A DNA stretch of 64,000 nucleotides. Origin: Spirosoma sp. KUDC1026. Its GTDB lineage: Bacteria > Bacteroidota > Bacteroidia > Cytophagales > Spirosomataceae. Each line of letters opens with the position of its first letter. Within the stretch, counting starts at the first letter, position 1. The DNA lies in the NCBI RefSeq assembly GCF_013375035.1, contig NZ_CP056032.1, forward strand, positions 1,472,001-1,536,000, written 5' to 3'. This document shows positions 44,237 to 53,763 of the stretch, one piece after another. A program made the position numbers and the translations under genes. The notes under the pieces are model-generated. The model did no database searches and was not told where the DNA came from. It was given only the letters and a program-made list of their open reading frames with translations.

Positions 44237-45154
44237 ATGTCTATTCGGGTAGAAAACCTGATCAAAGAATATGGGGCCCAAAAAGCAGTCAACGATATTT
44301 CGCTGACCGTTCGGCCGGGAGAAATTGTTGGGTTTCTTGGCCCTAATGGTGCCGGTAAGTCAACCACCATGAAAATTGCCACGGGTTACCTGCTGCCCAC
44401 CGATGGTACCATTGAGGTCAACGGCTTCGATGTGCGGACGAGCCCTATGGACGTACGACGCAGTGTAGGCTACCTGCCCGAGCATAATCCACTGTATCTG
44501 GACATGTACGTAACCGAGTTCCTGCGGTTCGCGGGCGCGCTGCACGGCCTGGGTGGCAGAGACTTATCCGGACGTATTGCCGAAATCATCGAGCGGGTTG
44601 GGCTGGGACGCGAGCAGCATAAACGGATTGGCCAGCTATCGAAAGGGTACCGTCAGCGGGTTGGGCTCGCGCAGGCGTTGCTGCATAACCCGCCGGTTCT
44701 TATTCTGGATGAACCTACTACGGGCCTTGACCCGAACCAATTAGCCGAAATCCGAGAGGTGATTCGGGAGGCTGGCCGGGATAAGACGGTGCTGTTCTCG
44801 ACGCATATCATGCAGGAGGTTGAAGCAATCTGCGATCGGGTTGTCATTATCAACCGGGGACAGATTGTGGCCGATAGTCCTCTGAATCAACTGCGAGCCA
44901 GTGCAGCCGCGTCGGACGTAGTGGTGGTGGCCGAGTTTGCGGACGAGTTAGCCAATCCAGATCTGCTACGTGCGCTGCCGGGTGTGCAGCAGTTTGAGCC
45001 GCTGGGGAGCGGACAATACCGGATTGCGGCTAATGCGAGTGTCGATCTTCGGGCGGCTATTTTTCGCCTAGCAGCGGATCAGCAGCTAACGCTGGTGGGA
45101 CTGCGCCAGCAGGAAAACTCACTGGAAGGCATATTCAAGGAATTAACCAAGTAG
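44237..45154 (+). CDS. gldA: GldA-type gliding ABC transporter ATP-binding protein
   Basis: ATG 44237 gives 305 residues, which puts IRVENLIKEYGAQKAV at the N-terminus; the upstream 22 codons are likely untranslated. Walker A is GPNGAGKSTTM, the signature is LSKGYRQRVG and Walker B is VLILDEPTTGLD. The C-terminal 80-residue extension is typical of GldA. The family works with GldF and GldG in gliding motility; those genes are not in the window. The call to GldA over other DrrA-like ATPases is by overall similarity. Confidence 0.8.
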   Translation: MSIRVENLIKEYGAQKAVNDISLTVRPGEIVGFLGPNGAGKSTTMKIATGYLLPTDGTIEVNGFDVRTSPMDVRRSVGYLPEHNPLYLDMYVTEFLRFAGALHGLGGRDLSGRIAEIIERVGLGREQHKRIGQLSKGYRQRVGLAQALLHNPPVLILDEPTTGLDPNQLAEIREVIREAGRDKTVLFSTHIMQEVEAICDRVVIINRGQIVADSPLNQLRASAAASDVVVVAEFADELANPDLLRALPGVQQFEPLGSGQYRIAANASVDLRAAIFRLAADQQLTLVGLRQQENSLEGIFKELTK

Positions 45155-45165
45155 CATCAATACAT

Positions 45166-45217
45166 ACAGAGCGGGGCGTTGATACTATTTACCGATAGTA
45201 TCAACGCCCCGCTCTGT
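45166..45217. terminator. bidirectional terminator
   Basis: A perfect 22-bp inverted repeat (45166-45187 with 45196-45217), with an 8-nt loop, separates the converging gldA and DUF4136 genes. It is the longest perfect hairpin in the window. Confidence 0.85.
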
Positions 45218-45237
45218 GTTTGTTCAAGCCCACCGGG

Positions 45238-45771
45238 CTACTTCACCGTAGCCATCAGTGGATACTGATCGAAGATAGACCGGACAATACCTTTGAAGTA
45301 ATTATTCTTGAAGTTTTGGTTGCGGAGCATTTTCGATGCGTAACCCTTCCAGATTACCTGATACGACTCGGCGTCGATCAATGAGATCATCAATGTTCCT
45401 TCATCCAGGTTGTAGTCAATTCGTTTGTACGTAGCATCATCATCCTCGCGCACGACCCAGTCTTTGATAACGGGCTGCTGGTAGCCCCGGAAGCGTAGAT
45501 CTGACCGGAAGATGTTATAGGAGATCAGCAGGTTTGGGCTTCGGTTACTGACCCGGTACCCCCGTGCTTCCATCTGGTGCCGGATGGCATCCTGAATATC
45601 GGAGCACAACAGTGTTGAGTCGATAAATTCGCACTCCAGAAAGTTGAATGACTGGTAATTTTTAAAGTGTCCCTCATAGCTGTAATCGTGTTCGACAAAC
45701 AGCTTACCCGATGAGCAAGCCGATAAGCCGATGACCGCGAATACAACTAACGCCCCAATGATTGTTTTCAT
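45238..45771 (-). CDS. DUF4136 lipoprotein
   Basis: The 177-residue protein has a lipoprotein signal (VIGLSACSS, Cys19) and a DUF4136 domain: YQSFNFLE, IRHQMEARGYRVSNRSPNLL and LMISLIDAESYQVIWKGYAS. The last stretch resembles a segment often seen in periplasmic Bacteroidota DUF4136 proteins. The function is unknown. It converges with gldA. Confidence 0.87.
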   Translation of the reverse strand: MKTIIGALVVFAVIGLSACSSGKLFVEHDYSYEGHFKNYQSFNFLECEFIDSTLLCSDIQDAIRHQMEARGYRVSNRSPNLLISYNIFRSDLRFRGYQQPVIKDWVVREDDDATYKRIDYNLDEGTLMISLIDAESYQVIWKGYASKMLRNQNFKNNYFKGIVRSIFDQYPLMATVK

Positions 45772-46144
45772 ACTGAAATTAGTAAAGTTGTTAATAAATA
45801 AGCCTGATTAAATTTAGTTATACACTTGTCCGGGATTAAGTCAAATATAATCGCAAATGTTTGGCACACAATCAAGTATCACCAAATTTTAATATATATA
45901 TTGATTTACAGGTTCAGCCGATTTTTAACAAAAAACCAATCCTGAATAGCTGAGGGCCTTATTGAGCCAATGGGGCGTATTTACTGAGTAGTTTCCTACC
46001 CCAGCCCGTACGCCCAGGAGCTGTTGCCGGAGAGCCTTGCCAATATCGTTGCAGGTCCAGTAAACGCAGCGACGCGGCAACCTGGAAAACACATGGTTTC
46101 AGACTGCCGCGTCGATCAGGCGCGTAAAAAAGCGAGCTTATAAA
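45772..46144. other. intergenic stretch without a confident gene
   Basis: The first 150 bases are AT-rich and contain the possible promoter of the DUF4136 gene. The other half is GC-richer. On the minus strand, a short frame near 46100-45940 could be a relic of a coding region downstream of aroB. No start, ribosome binding site or family motif was found for it. Confidence 0.4.
45842..45849 (-). promoter_or_regulatory. TAnnTTTG box upstream of the DUF4136 gene
   Basis: The minus strand reads TATATTTG here, a full match to the Bacteroidota -7 consensus TAnnTTTG. A good -33 TTTG at the usual distance is not seen, so this is weak evidence. The leader to ATG 45771 would be about 65 nt. Confidence 0.3.
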
Positions 46145-47178
46145 TCAGATATTACCGCTGTAGAAATGCAGACTATCGCGCATTTCTGCCGAGGTTACCG
46201 GTACGTCGAATGCACAACTGCCGGGACCGTCGAGCAAGGCCATCCGAACCTGACTCCCCCGATTTTTTTTGTCCTGCAAGGTCAGTGTCAGGATGGGAGC
46301 AATATCGTCGCTGGTGAGCTTGACTTTACCATAGACGGCAAATAGATACTCTTCGATCTGGGTCAGTAGCGTTTCGTCAATCATCTTTTTCTGAAAAGCG
46401 ATAAATGCTTCGGCCACCATACCGATGGCAATGGCTTCGCCGTGCAGGAGTCGCTTGCGGGGCTGCGTCAGAAAATATGTTTCAACGGCGTGCCCGATGG
46501 TATGTCCGAAGTTCAGGATTTTACGGAGGCCTTTTTCCGTCGGGTCCTGAGCAACGATACGTTGTTTTACCGCCACTGAGTGGGCCACCAGCGTCGTCCA
46601 GTCCTGCTCGTGCAGGTCGCGCCGACGGATGTCGTCCCATTGAGACGCATCGGCGATCAGGCAGTGCTTGATCACCTCCGCAAAGCCAGACCGTAGCTCG
46701 CGTTCGGGGAGGGTCTGCAAAAAGGCTGGATCGATCAGAACGGTATCGGGCAGTTGAAAAACGCCGATGTGGTTTTTAAAGCCTCGGAAATCGATGCCCA
46801 GTTTTCCGCCCACGCTGGCATCAACCTGCGAGAGCAGCGTAGTAGGCGCTTGCACGAACGAAATCCCCCGTTTATACGTAGCGGCACAAAAACCGCCCAT
46901 GTCGCCAATAACGCCCCCCCCAGATTGAGCACCAGCGCGTGACGGTCGAAATTGGCACGGGTCAGGGCGTCCCAGATCAGTTCGCAGGTGGCCAGGTGTT
47001 TCTGCTCTTCGCCAGACTTGATCCGGATCAACGTGTGCTTCGGCAGCAGCGCTTTTATCTCCGGGTAACAGAACCGATACGTATGGTTATCTACAATGAC
47101 GGCAAGAGCCGAAAAATCAGACTGGGACAGGAAAGCGGGCAGGCTTTCGGCAAGGGGGGCAATGGTTACGGTCGACAT
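46145..47178 (-). pseudogene. aroB: 3-dehydroquinate synthase AroB, split by a one-base frameshift
   Basis: Two overlapping minus-strand frames together give a full AroB. The upstream frame begins MSTVTIAPLAESLPAFLSQS and runs to LVLNLGG. The downstream frame continues MGGFCAATYKRGISFVQAPT, with QVDASVGGKLGIDF, HCLIADASQW and LNFGHTIGHAVETY. They switch in an eight-G tract (plus-strand C at 46914-46921). One extra G would restore GGGVIGDMGGF. AroB makes dehydroquinate for the shikimate pathway. A full-length frame everywhere else suggests a recent slip, a sequencing error or a reversible tract. Confidence 0.88.
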
Positions 47179-47236
47179 GCGGCAAAGATACAGCGGAGGA
47201 AGCCTGACCTACACGTCTATTGGATGACCCCATACG

Positions 47237-47274
47237 AAAAAAAGCTCCAATCAGCATGAGAACTGACCGGAGCT
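47237..47274 (-). terminator. terminator after the exported aminotransferase gene
   Basis: A 12-bp stem with two G-U pairs (47243-47254 with 47263-47274), with an 8-nt loop, is followed on the minus strand by seven T (complement of 47237-47243). It ends the SusC/SusD transcript before aroB. Confidence 0.85.
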
Positions 47275-47298
47275 GAAAAATTTACATTATATCGATGA

Positions 47299-48441
47299 CT
47301 ACGAAATCACCTTCAGACCATCCGTGAAGGCTTTCATCTGGTCCATAGTGCCGAGACTCACGCGGCACCAGTACTGGCCGTCAAACTTCCACTGGCGGAC
47401 ACTGACGCCCTGTTCCATCATTCGCCCGACGAAATCTTCGCCTTTCATCCGGATCGGAAACATAACGAAGTTAGCGCCCGATGGCAGTGGCTCGTAGCCA
47501 TGTTGTTTCAGGGCCGCGTGCAGAAAATCTTTCGATTCCTGTGTTTTGCCCAGCGAGAACTTAATGAACTCTTTGTCCTGCAGGCTGGCCGAAGCCGCCC
47601 GTACCGTCGTCATGCTCAGGCAGCCACCGTTGGTCGAAAACTTGGCGATCTCTTCCAGCAGTTCTGGTTTAGCCACCATATAGCCCGTCCGCAGGCCGGC
47701 AAAGCCGTGTACTTTCGAGAATGTCTTGGTAATGATTACGTTATGACCCTTCTTCACCATATCGACCATCGAGTACGCTTTCGGATTGGGCGTGTAGTCG
47801 ATATAGGCTTCGTCGACCAGGATTGGCGTTTTTGAGCCAACCGATTCGCAGAATGCCCGCAGTTTGGCTGGGTCAACGATGATGGCCGTTGGGTTGTTGG
47901 GATTACAGAGGTATACCATGCCCGTCTGGCTGCCAATCCGGTCGTTCAGTTTGTTCAGGTTGATATCATAACCATCGGCGGCCACGAGCGGTACGCGCTC
48001 CATCGTGAGGCCATGCCGAACGGCGGTGCGCGGCAGTGCGTCGAACGTTGGATCGGGAGCTACAATAGTACGGCCCGCGTTGGCGCGGTAAGCCGCCCAT
48101 AATGAAGCCGCCGTTAGCAGCTCGCCCGAACCCGCTCCGAGCAGGATGTATTCTTCAGGAACGCCTTCTTCGTCGGCAATCTGCTTACGAAATTTCTTAG
48201 TATACTCACCTGCATACAGGAATCCATCCGGAGCCGCTTCTGAAATGGTTTTCAGCGCTTTGGGTGATGGGCCGTACGGGTTTTCATTCGCCGATAGTCT
48301 GGCTTTGATGGCACCGCCTTTCGGTGGATTGTAGCCAGCAGGGATAAGTTGTTCCGGTTCGCAGAAAGCTGCTGGCGCGGCTGCCAGCCCCAGGCCAGAT
48401 AATACGCTGGCACGGAGCCAGTCACGACGATTGAGAGACAT
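47299..48441 (-). CDS. Tat-exported class I/II aminotransferase (HisC-like)
   Basis: The 380-residue protein begins with MSLNRRDWLRASVLSGLGLA, a twin-arginine signal followed by a hydrophobic stretch ending near AAFC. The body is a fold-type I PLP aminotransferase: SANENPYGPSP, YLCNPNNPTA, VDEAYIDYT and TKTFSKVHGFAGLRTGYM with the PLP lysine. It resembles histidinol-phosphate aminotransferases. An exported version is unusual. It follows the SusC, SusD and small lipoprotein genes on the same strand, so its substrate may enter with them. Confidence 0.88.
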   Translation of the reverse strand: MSLNRRDWLRASVLSGLGLAAAPAAFCEPEQLIPAGYNPPKGGAIKARLSANENPYGPSPKALKTISEAAPDGFLYAGEYTKKFRKQIADEEGVPEEYILLGAGSGELLTAASLWAAYRANAGRTIVAPDPTFDALPRTAVRHGLTMERVPLVAADGYDINLNKLNDRIGSQTGMVYLCNPNNPTAIIVDPAKLRAFCESVGSKTPILVDEAYIDYTPNPKAYSMVDMVKKGHNVIITKTFSKVHGFAGLRTGYMVAKPELLEEIAKFSTNGGCLSMTTVRAASASLQDKEFIKFSLGKTQESKDFLHAALKQHGYEPLPSGANFVMFPIRMKGEDFVGRMMEQGVSVRQWKFDGQYWCRVSLGTMDQMKAFTDGLKVIS

Positions 48442-48509
48442 AGCGGAGTCTGTAAGGAGTTGAAAGCGTTCTAGTTAGGTATGTATTGAGTAAGGTGAAT
48501 TACAATCGG

Positions 48510-48983
48510 TTAGTTAACGGCCTGCACCCGCGACAAGCGCGAAAAGGCCTGGCCTTTGTACTCGCCCGACCAGGTGAGCGATACGTTGCTGCCTGCCTGC
48601 GGGGTTGCTACGCCCAGTTCGGCCCAGGTTTTTGAAATACTGGCCCGCCCGTTAGCATCTGTCGTCAGCGTACCCAGCGCCGTGCCGGTACGGGTCGTCA
48701 GCCGGATGGCCTGCGCCGGTACCGGTATGGAGTCGATGCCAACCCGGTGGTCGAGAAGACCACTTTTGTCCAGTTCGTAGATCCGGATGGCCAGCGTTAC
48801 CGGACCTGCTACTTTCTGCGAAACGACCGGCTCCGCGGTCAAGCCGCCCCCGTCACCGGTTGCGTTGTCGACCAGTACCAATACCGGAGTCACGACCCGA
48901 TCCACAAAAGGGTCATCAACTTTCATACAACCCGTTAAGCTTGAGGCAAACAAAATTACGAAAAATGAAAATAACTTAGACAT
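48510..48983 (-). CDS. small lipoprotein of the SusC/SusD locus
   Basis: The 157-residue protein has a lipobox (SSLTGC, Cys19). The mature part is beta-rich and resembles a small Ig-like or carboxypeptidase regulatory-type fold (LTTDANGRASIS). No family is recognised with confidence. It lies between SusD and the aminotransferase genes in one orientation and could be an extra surface lipoprotein of the uptake complex. Confidence 0.7.
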   Translation of the reverse strand: MSKLFSFFVILFASSLTGCMKVDDPFVDRVVTPVLVLVDNATGDGGGLTAEPVVSQKVAGPVTLAIRIYELDKSGLLDHRVGIDSIPVPAQAIRLTTRTGTALGTLTTDANGRASISKTWAELGVATPQAGSNVSLTWSGEYKGQAFSRLSRVQAVN

Positions 48984-49065
48984 AAATTCTTTATTTATTA
49001 GTTTTTGCCTAACAAAAATTTAGGTATAGTCACGATATGCTACGTTGATCTGTGCCTTCTGATAC

Positions 49066-50529
49066 CTAGTTCTCGGCCCACCAGAGTTTCGTCTGCATGT
49101 TATCGGCTCCGCCATTCAAGGTTATACCCTTACGCAGGTTTGCCTCGTTCAGTGAATATTCGGAGGTGGGATATTGAAGGCGGGTTGGCAGAACGCCGTT
49201 ATTCTCAAAAACGGCACGGGGGTCTTTCGCTGGCAGAACAGGAAGGCCCGTTCGACGGTACTCGATCCAGGATTCGACGCCCTGCCCAAAGAGGGCAATC
49301 CATTTCTGTTCCATCACCTTCGCCTTGGTAGCGGCACCAACACCGGTCAGATAGGCGCTGCTGACCTGAAGCCCGTACTGATCGAACGACGCGGTGATGC
49401 CCCGTTCGAAGTACGTTTGTGCGCTTCCCGAAATGTCCCCGTCGACGGCGGCTTCGGCCAGCGTCAGGTTCAGTTCGGCAAAGGTCATCAGGACGCTGGG
49501 CGTCGTTAGCTGCGAGAAATACGTACCAATGACGGAGCTGGAGGCCAGATAGGTGGTGGCAATGGCATCGGGCAGGCCATTCGCGTGACCAACATACTGC
49601 CCCTGCGAATTAGGCTGGGCGTAGACCCGAAGCCGGGCGTCGTTTAGGGCTGTGAGCTTATCAGACAGCGTTTTACTGATGTTCCAGTCCGTCCGGCTCT
49701 GGTACACAAATACCTCATTCCACTCGTTATTGCTGGGGCGGGTGGCCGTATTTTTGAGTACGGCGTTGTCGGCATTACTCGTAAAAATAGGGTAGGTGGT
49801 CGCGTTACCCAGAATCTCAGCCATAATGGCCCGCGACTCAGCGGGCTTCTTGGCTGCCTGGCGATTTGCGAGCCGCAGCCGCAGTGAGTTGGCGAATTTC
49901 TTCCATTTCAGAATATCGCCGTTGTACAGGATATCACCCGATACGGCAGGGCCACCAACGATGAGCTTCTCATTAGCCGTTTTCAGGTCGGCCAGCATAC
50001 CGGCGTAGACGGTTTCCATCGTGTCGTAAGCGGGTGTGTAGATGGGGGCGTCGGCCGTACCTTTCAGCGCTTCGGAATAGGGAATAGCCCCGTACACATC
50101 GGTGAGGATGGAATACACCCACGTACGCATCACCAGGCCAATGCCTTCATAATTGGTATTCTGATACCGTCCGCCCGGCTGCGATAACGTAATGATTCGC
50201 TGGTAGTTCAGCAGGCCATCGTTGAAAAAGCCGCGCCAGTTGTTGTTATAAAAAGCTACCGATACGCCATAGTTATCACCTTCGTTGGAGTAGATATTCC
50301 GCGATAGATACTGCATCCACAACATGGCTCCATCCAGGTTGAGCCGTTCGAAACGGGTACTGCTGCCCCAGTAGCGATCAATGGAGGTTTCCAGCGCGAA
50401 CGGAAGTAGATACTGTGGCCCAACGGCCGTTGGGTTGTTGGGATCTACGTTCATCTGGTCGAATTTCTGCGTACAGGAACCAACCACGAACAACGCGGAA
50501 AGAGAAAATATGGAAAGAATTCGTTTCAT
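49066..50529 (-). CDS. SusD/RagB-family nutrient-binding outer membrane lipoprotein
   Basis: The 487-residue protein has a lipobox (FVVGSC, Cys19). DPNNPTAVGPQYLLPFALE and the SusD-like tetratricopeptide repeat region with YQRIITLSQPGG, ADLKTANEKLI and FAELNLTLAEAA follow; this is the SusD-like_2 type. SusD caps its partner SusC and binds ligand at the cell surface. It lies 57 nt after the SusC-like gene. The ligand is not predicted to be a polysaccharide from the context alone. Confidence 0.93.
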   Translation of the reverse strand: MKRILSIFSLSALFVVGSCTQKFDQMNVDPNNPTAVGPQYLLPFALETSIDRYWGSSTRFERLNLDGAMLWMQYLSRNIYSNEGDNYGVSVAFYNNNWRGFFNDGLLNYQRIITLSQPGGRYQNTNYEGIGLVMRTWVYSILTDVYGAIPYSEALKGTADAPIYTPAYDTMETVYAGMLADLKTANEKLIVGGPAVSGDILYNGDILKWKKFANSLRLRLANRQAAKKPAESRAIMAEILGNATTYPIFTSNADNAVLKNTATRPSNNEWNEVFVYQSRTDWNISKTLSDKLTALNDARLRVYAQPNSQGQYVGHANGLPDAIATTYLASSSVIGTYFSQLTTPSVLMTFAELNLTLAEAAVDGDISGSAQTYFERGITASFDQYGLQVSSAYLTGVGAATKAKVMEQKWIALFGQGVESWIEYRRTGLPVLPAKDPRAVFENNGVLPTRLQYPTSEYSLNEANLRKGITLNGGADNMQTKLWWAEN

Positions 50530-50586
50530 AGACAGGAAGATTCCGGTTCGTGATTCGCCAAAGCATCAGCGGAGCACGGACGTTGG

Positions 50587-53500
50587 TTAGAAGGAGAAAT
50601 TGAGGTTGACGCCCATACTGCGCGATGAAGGCAGTTCGCCGTAGGCAAAGCCCTGCGAGTTGCTACCGTATCGATCGGCTTCGGGGTCGATGTGGGGCGT
50701 GTTTTTGAACAGCATCAGCACGTTGCGGCCAACCAGCGAGATCTTGGCCGAACGTATTTTGATCTTGTTGAGCAGAACGGCCGGAATCTGGTAACCCAGG
50801 GTAACCTCGCGCAGTTTCACATAACTAGCATCGAAAATGGCGGCTTCGTGGTAGCGCCGAGGATTGTTGTAGCCATAGAGCGCGTTGGCGGGGACAATGG
50901 TCGTGTTCGGTACGTAGTTAGGCTGTTCGGCCGAGCCGATGTTGACAACGCCTTTACCGATAATTCCTTCTTCGCGGCCCAGTGCGGTTTCGGCGTACTG
51001 ACCTGTCCAGCGCCCCGTTCCCGTTCCTTCGTCGAATAGGCTGCCGCCGTAACGAACATCAACCAGTGCCGACACAACGATACCCTTAAAACTGAATGTG
51101 TTCTGCCAGCCGCCCGTCCATTTGGGTTGTACGTTACCCAGAATGCGGGGTGTCGTCGATACGACCGGATAGCCATTGGTACCGTAGATGATCTGTCCAT
51201 CGGGAGCGCGCTCGAAGCCAATGCCAAACAACGTACCGTACGGCTGCCCAACACGGGCTTCGGAGTTAAGCCCCTGGCGGGTGTAGAGAACGTAAGTAGA
51301 TAGCCCCTCGGCCAGTTCGAGGACGCGGTTTCGGTTGCGGGCGAAGTTCAGCGCGGTTTCCCAGCTAAAGCCGTTCGACAGACGTACCGGCGAGCCCGTT
51401 AGTACAACTTCCAGTCCTTTGTTCGAAATACGGCCCGCGTTCAGGATGCGGGAGTTATAACCGGACGATTTCGAGATTTCGACACCCAGGATCTGGTTGC
51501 GCGATGTTTGATCGTAATACGTCAGGTCGAGTCCTAGACGGCCTTTTAGGAAACGCAGGTCCAGGCCCAGCTCCGTGCCGGTCGTGATCTCCGGTTTGAG
51601 CGTCGAGTTGGCAATGCGGGTGTTTTCGTAGAATTCCGGGACCGAGCCATTCCACGATGTACTGGACCGGAAGGTTTGCAGAAGCTGATACGGATCGGCG
51701 TCGTTGCCCACCTGAGCCAGACTGGCGCGTACTTTGGCAAAGGACAGTACCGAACTCTGCAGATTGATCAGCTCGCTCAGGACGGCACTCACCGAAACCG
51801 AGGGGTAGAAGTACGACCGGGCCGCGGCTGGCAGGGTACTCGACCAATCGTTTCGGGCCGTCGCGTTCAGGAAGAGGGCGTTACGCCAGCCAAATTCCAC
51901 CGAACCAAATACGCTGTTTACCTGCGATTTTTCGATGGCGCTCTCCGCTACGTTCTGGCTGGGGTTGGCGTTACTGGCGTTGTAGAGCCCGTCCACAACT
52001 AGTTGACCAACCCGCAGGTAATTCCGTTTGTAATAGTTCTGACGGGCAATACCACCAGCCTGGGCGTTGATCGAAAAATCGCTGGTTATACTCTTGTTAA
52101 ACGTGAAGATAAAGTCGCTGTTGGTTTCCTGCCGACGAAGTACCTCTTCGGAGTACGAGCCTGGGGTCGAGTTGCCGTTCCGAACCCGCTCGAAGTTGAG
52201 GATGTTGATGCGGGTATCCGTCCAGAGATCGGTTCCGGAACGAATCAGCAGACTTAGTGATGGCAGGATTTTATAATTCAGGGCAATATTGCCTACCAGC
52301 CGGTCTTTGTCGTTGCCATACGGAAGCCGGAGCTGGGTGAAATAAGGGTTGGTGAAGAAAGTATGCTGCCAGTTTGGTGGATCGGTATCGGCGGGTTTGC
52401 CTGCTACGGCCCGGTTAATGCTGATGTTCTGATAACTTTCGTAATCCCGCAGCTGCGCCCATGATACGTGCCGGTGCGACCAGATAAACTGCTGTCCTTC
52501 GGTATAGCCCCGGTTTTTCGAACCCGATTTGATGTACTCGCCCGACAAGGTGACGCTTAATTTGGGCGTGAAATTATAGCCTGAGTTGAACTTGAAATTA
52601 TTGCGGTGAAAATCATTGTAGTACATGATTCCCTGCTGATCGAGCCGACCAATGCTGAGCCGGAAATTACCCTTGTCGTTGGCCCCTGAAATCGCTACGT
52701 TGTTAGTAAACGTTTTACCGGTCGCCCAGTATTCATCGTAGTTATTGGGTTGCGGAGTCAGTGGAGCCACCTCGTTGCCCGTCCACCACTGCCGAACGAG
52801 CCGCCCGTCCATGGGAGCCCCCCAGCTTTCGTCGGTTCCTTCTGTACCGCTCAATGGCGCATTGGGGCCATAGGCCGCCCGATACTGACTGATTTCGAGT
52901 GGCGTAGTGATGCTGCCGCTCCAGCCATCGGTGTACCAGGTGCGGTAGCCATTGCCTCCGCCGTACGTATTCTGAAAGCCTGGTTTAACCCAGGGTCGCT
53001 CGAACGTTGCATTCGAGTTTACCTCAACACCAAGTCCTTTGGTGCCCGCGCCCGTTTTGGTCGTCACCAGAATAACGCCATTAGCCGCCCGGGAGCCATA
53101 TAAAGCGGCCGCGTTCGGGCCTTTCAGTACGGTCAGTTCCTGGATGTTGTCGGGATTGATTTCGGATAAGCCCGAGCCGAACTGTTTATCGAATGTCTGC
53201 TGAATGGGGACGCCGTCCACCACCACCAGTGGCTGGTTGTTGCCCGACACGGACGAGGCACCCCGAATCTGGATGGTCGACCCACTGCCCGGACCACCAT
53301 TGCTGCTAACCCGCAGACCGGCTACCTTGCCCGACAAGCTGTTGACAACGTTGGTTGTACGGGCTTCGGTCAGCTGCTGTCCTTTTATTTCCTGGACACC
53401 ATAACCCAGCGCTTTTACCTCCTTTTTGATCCCGAAAGCGGTTACGACCACTTCCGACAGGGCCCGCTCGTCGGACTGTAAGGCGATATCCAGCGTCGAC

Positions 53501-53763
53501 CGATTACCTACTTTGGTTTCCTGCGTGGCAAAACCGATTGAACTGAACGTAACGATAACATCGTCGTTGGGGATACTGAGGGCATACTGCCCTTTGGAGT
53601 CGGTGGTGGTGCCGGTGTTAGTGCCTTTAATAACCACGTTTACGCCCGGCAGAGCGCCCTCGGTAGGGGAACTGACAGTACCTTTAAGCAGCCGGCTTTG
53701 TGCCTGGGCGGTCAACCCGATACAACACCAGCAGAATACCCATAGGAGTAAATTTTGTTTCAT
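50587..53763 (-). CDS. SusC/RagA TonB-linked outer membrane protein
   Basis: The 1058-residue protein has a signal peptide ending at QAQ, then a carboxypeptidase-like domain (LKGTVSSPTEGALPGVNVVI). A plug follows with VVVTAFGIKKEVKALGYGVQ (TonB-box-like region), IQIRGASSVSGNNQPLVVVD and ELTVLKGPNAAALYGSRAAN. The barrel ends in LNFSF. It imports the ligand of its SusD partner. An AT-rich upstream region of about 1 kb probably contains the promoter. Confidence 0.96.
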   Translation of the reverse strand: MKQNLLLWVFCWCCIGLTAQAQSRLLKGTVSSPTEGALPGVNVVIKGTNTGTTTDSKGQYALSIPNDDVIVTFSSIGFATQETKVGNRSTLDIALQSDERALSEVVVTAFGIKKEVKALGYGVQEIKGQQLTEARTTNVVNSLSGKVAGLRVSSNGGPGSGSTIQIRGASSVSGNNQPLVVVDGVPIQQTFDKQFGSGLSEINPDNIQELTVLKGPNAAALYGSRAANGVILVTTKTGAGTKGLGVEVNSNATFERPWVKPGFQNTYGGGNGYRTWYTDGWSGSITTPLEISQYRAAYGPNAPLSGTEGTDESWGAPMDGRLVRQWWTGNEVAPLTPQPNNYDEYWATGKTFTNNVAISGANDKGNFRLSIGRLDQQGIMYYNDFHRNNFKFNSGYNFTPKLSVTLSGEYIKSGSKNRGYTEGQQFIWSHRHVSWAQLRDYESYQNISINRAVAGKPADTDPPNWQHTFFTNPYFTQLRLPYGNDKDRLVGNIALNYKILPSLSLLIRSGTDLWTDTRINILNFERVRNGNSTPGSYSEEVLRRQETNSDFIFTFNKSITSDFSINAQAGGIARQNYYKRNYLRVGQLVVDGLYNASNANPSQNVAESAIEKSQVNSVFGSVEFGWRNALFLNATARNDWSSTLPAAARSYFYPSVSVSAVLSELINLQSSVLSFAKVRASLAQVGNDADPYQLLQTFRSSTSWNGSVPEFYENTRIANSTLKPEITTGTELGLDLRFLKGRLGLDLTYYDQTSRNQILGVEISKSSGYNSRILNAGRISNKGLEVVLTGSPVRLSNGFSWETALNFARNRNRVLELAEGLSTYVLYTRQGLNSEARVGQPYGTLFGIGFERAPDGQIIYGTNGYPVVSTTPRILGNVQPKWTGGWQNTFSFKGIVVSALVDVRYGGSLFDEGTGTGRWTGQYAETALGREEGIIGKGVVNIGSAEQPNYVPNTTIVPANALYGYNNPRRYHEAAIFDASYVKLREVTLGYQIPAVLLNKIKIRSAKISLVGRNVLMLFKNTPHIDPEADRYGSNSQGFAYGELPSSRSMGVNLNFSF

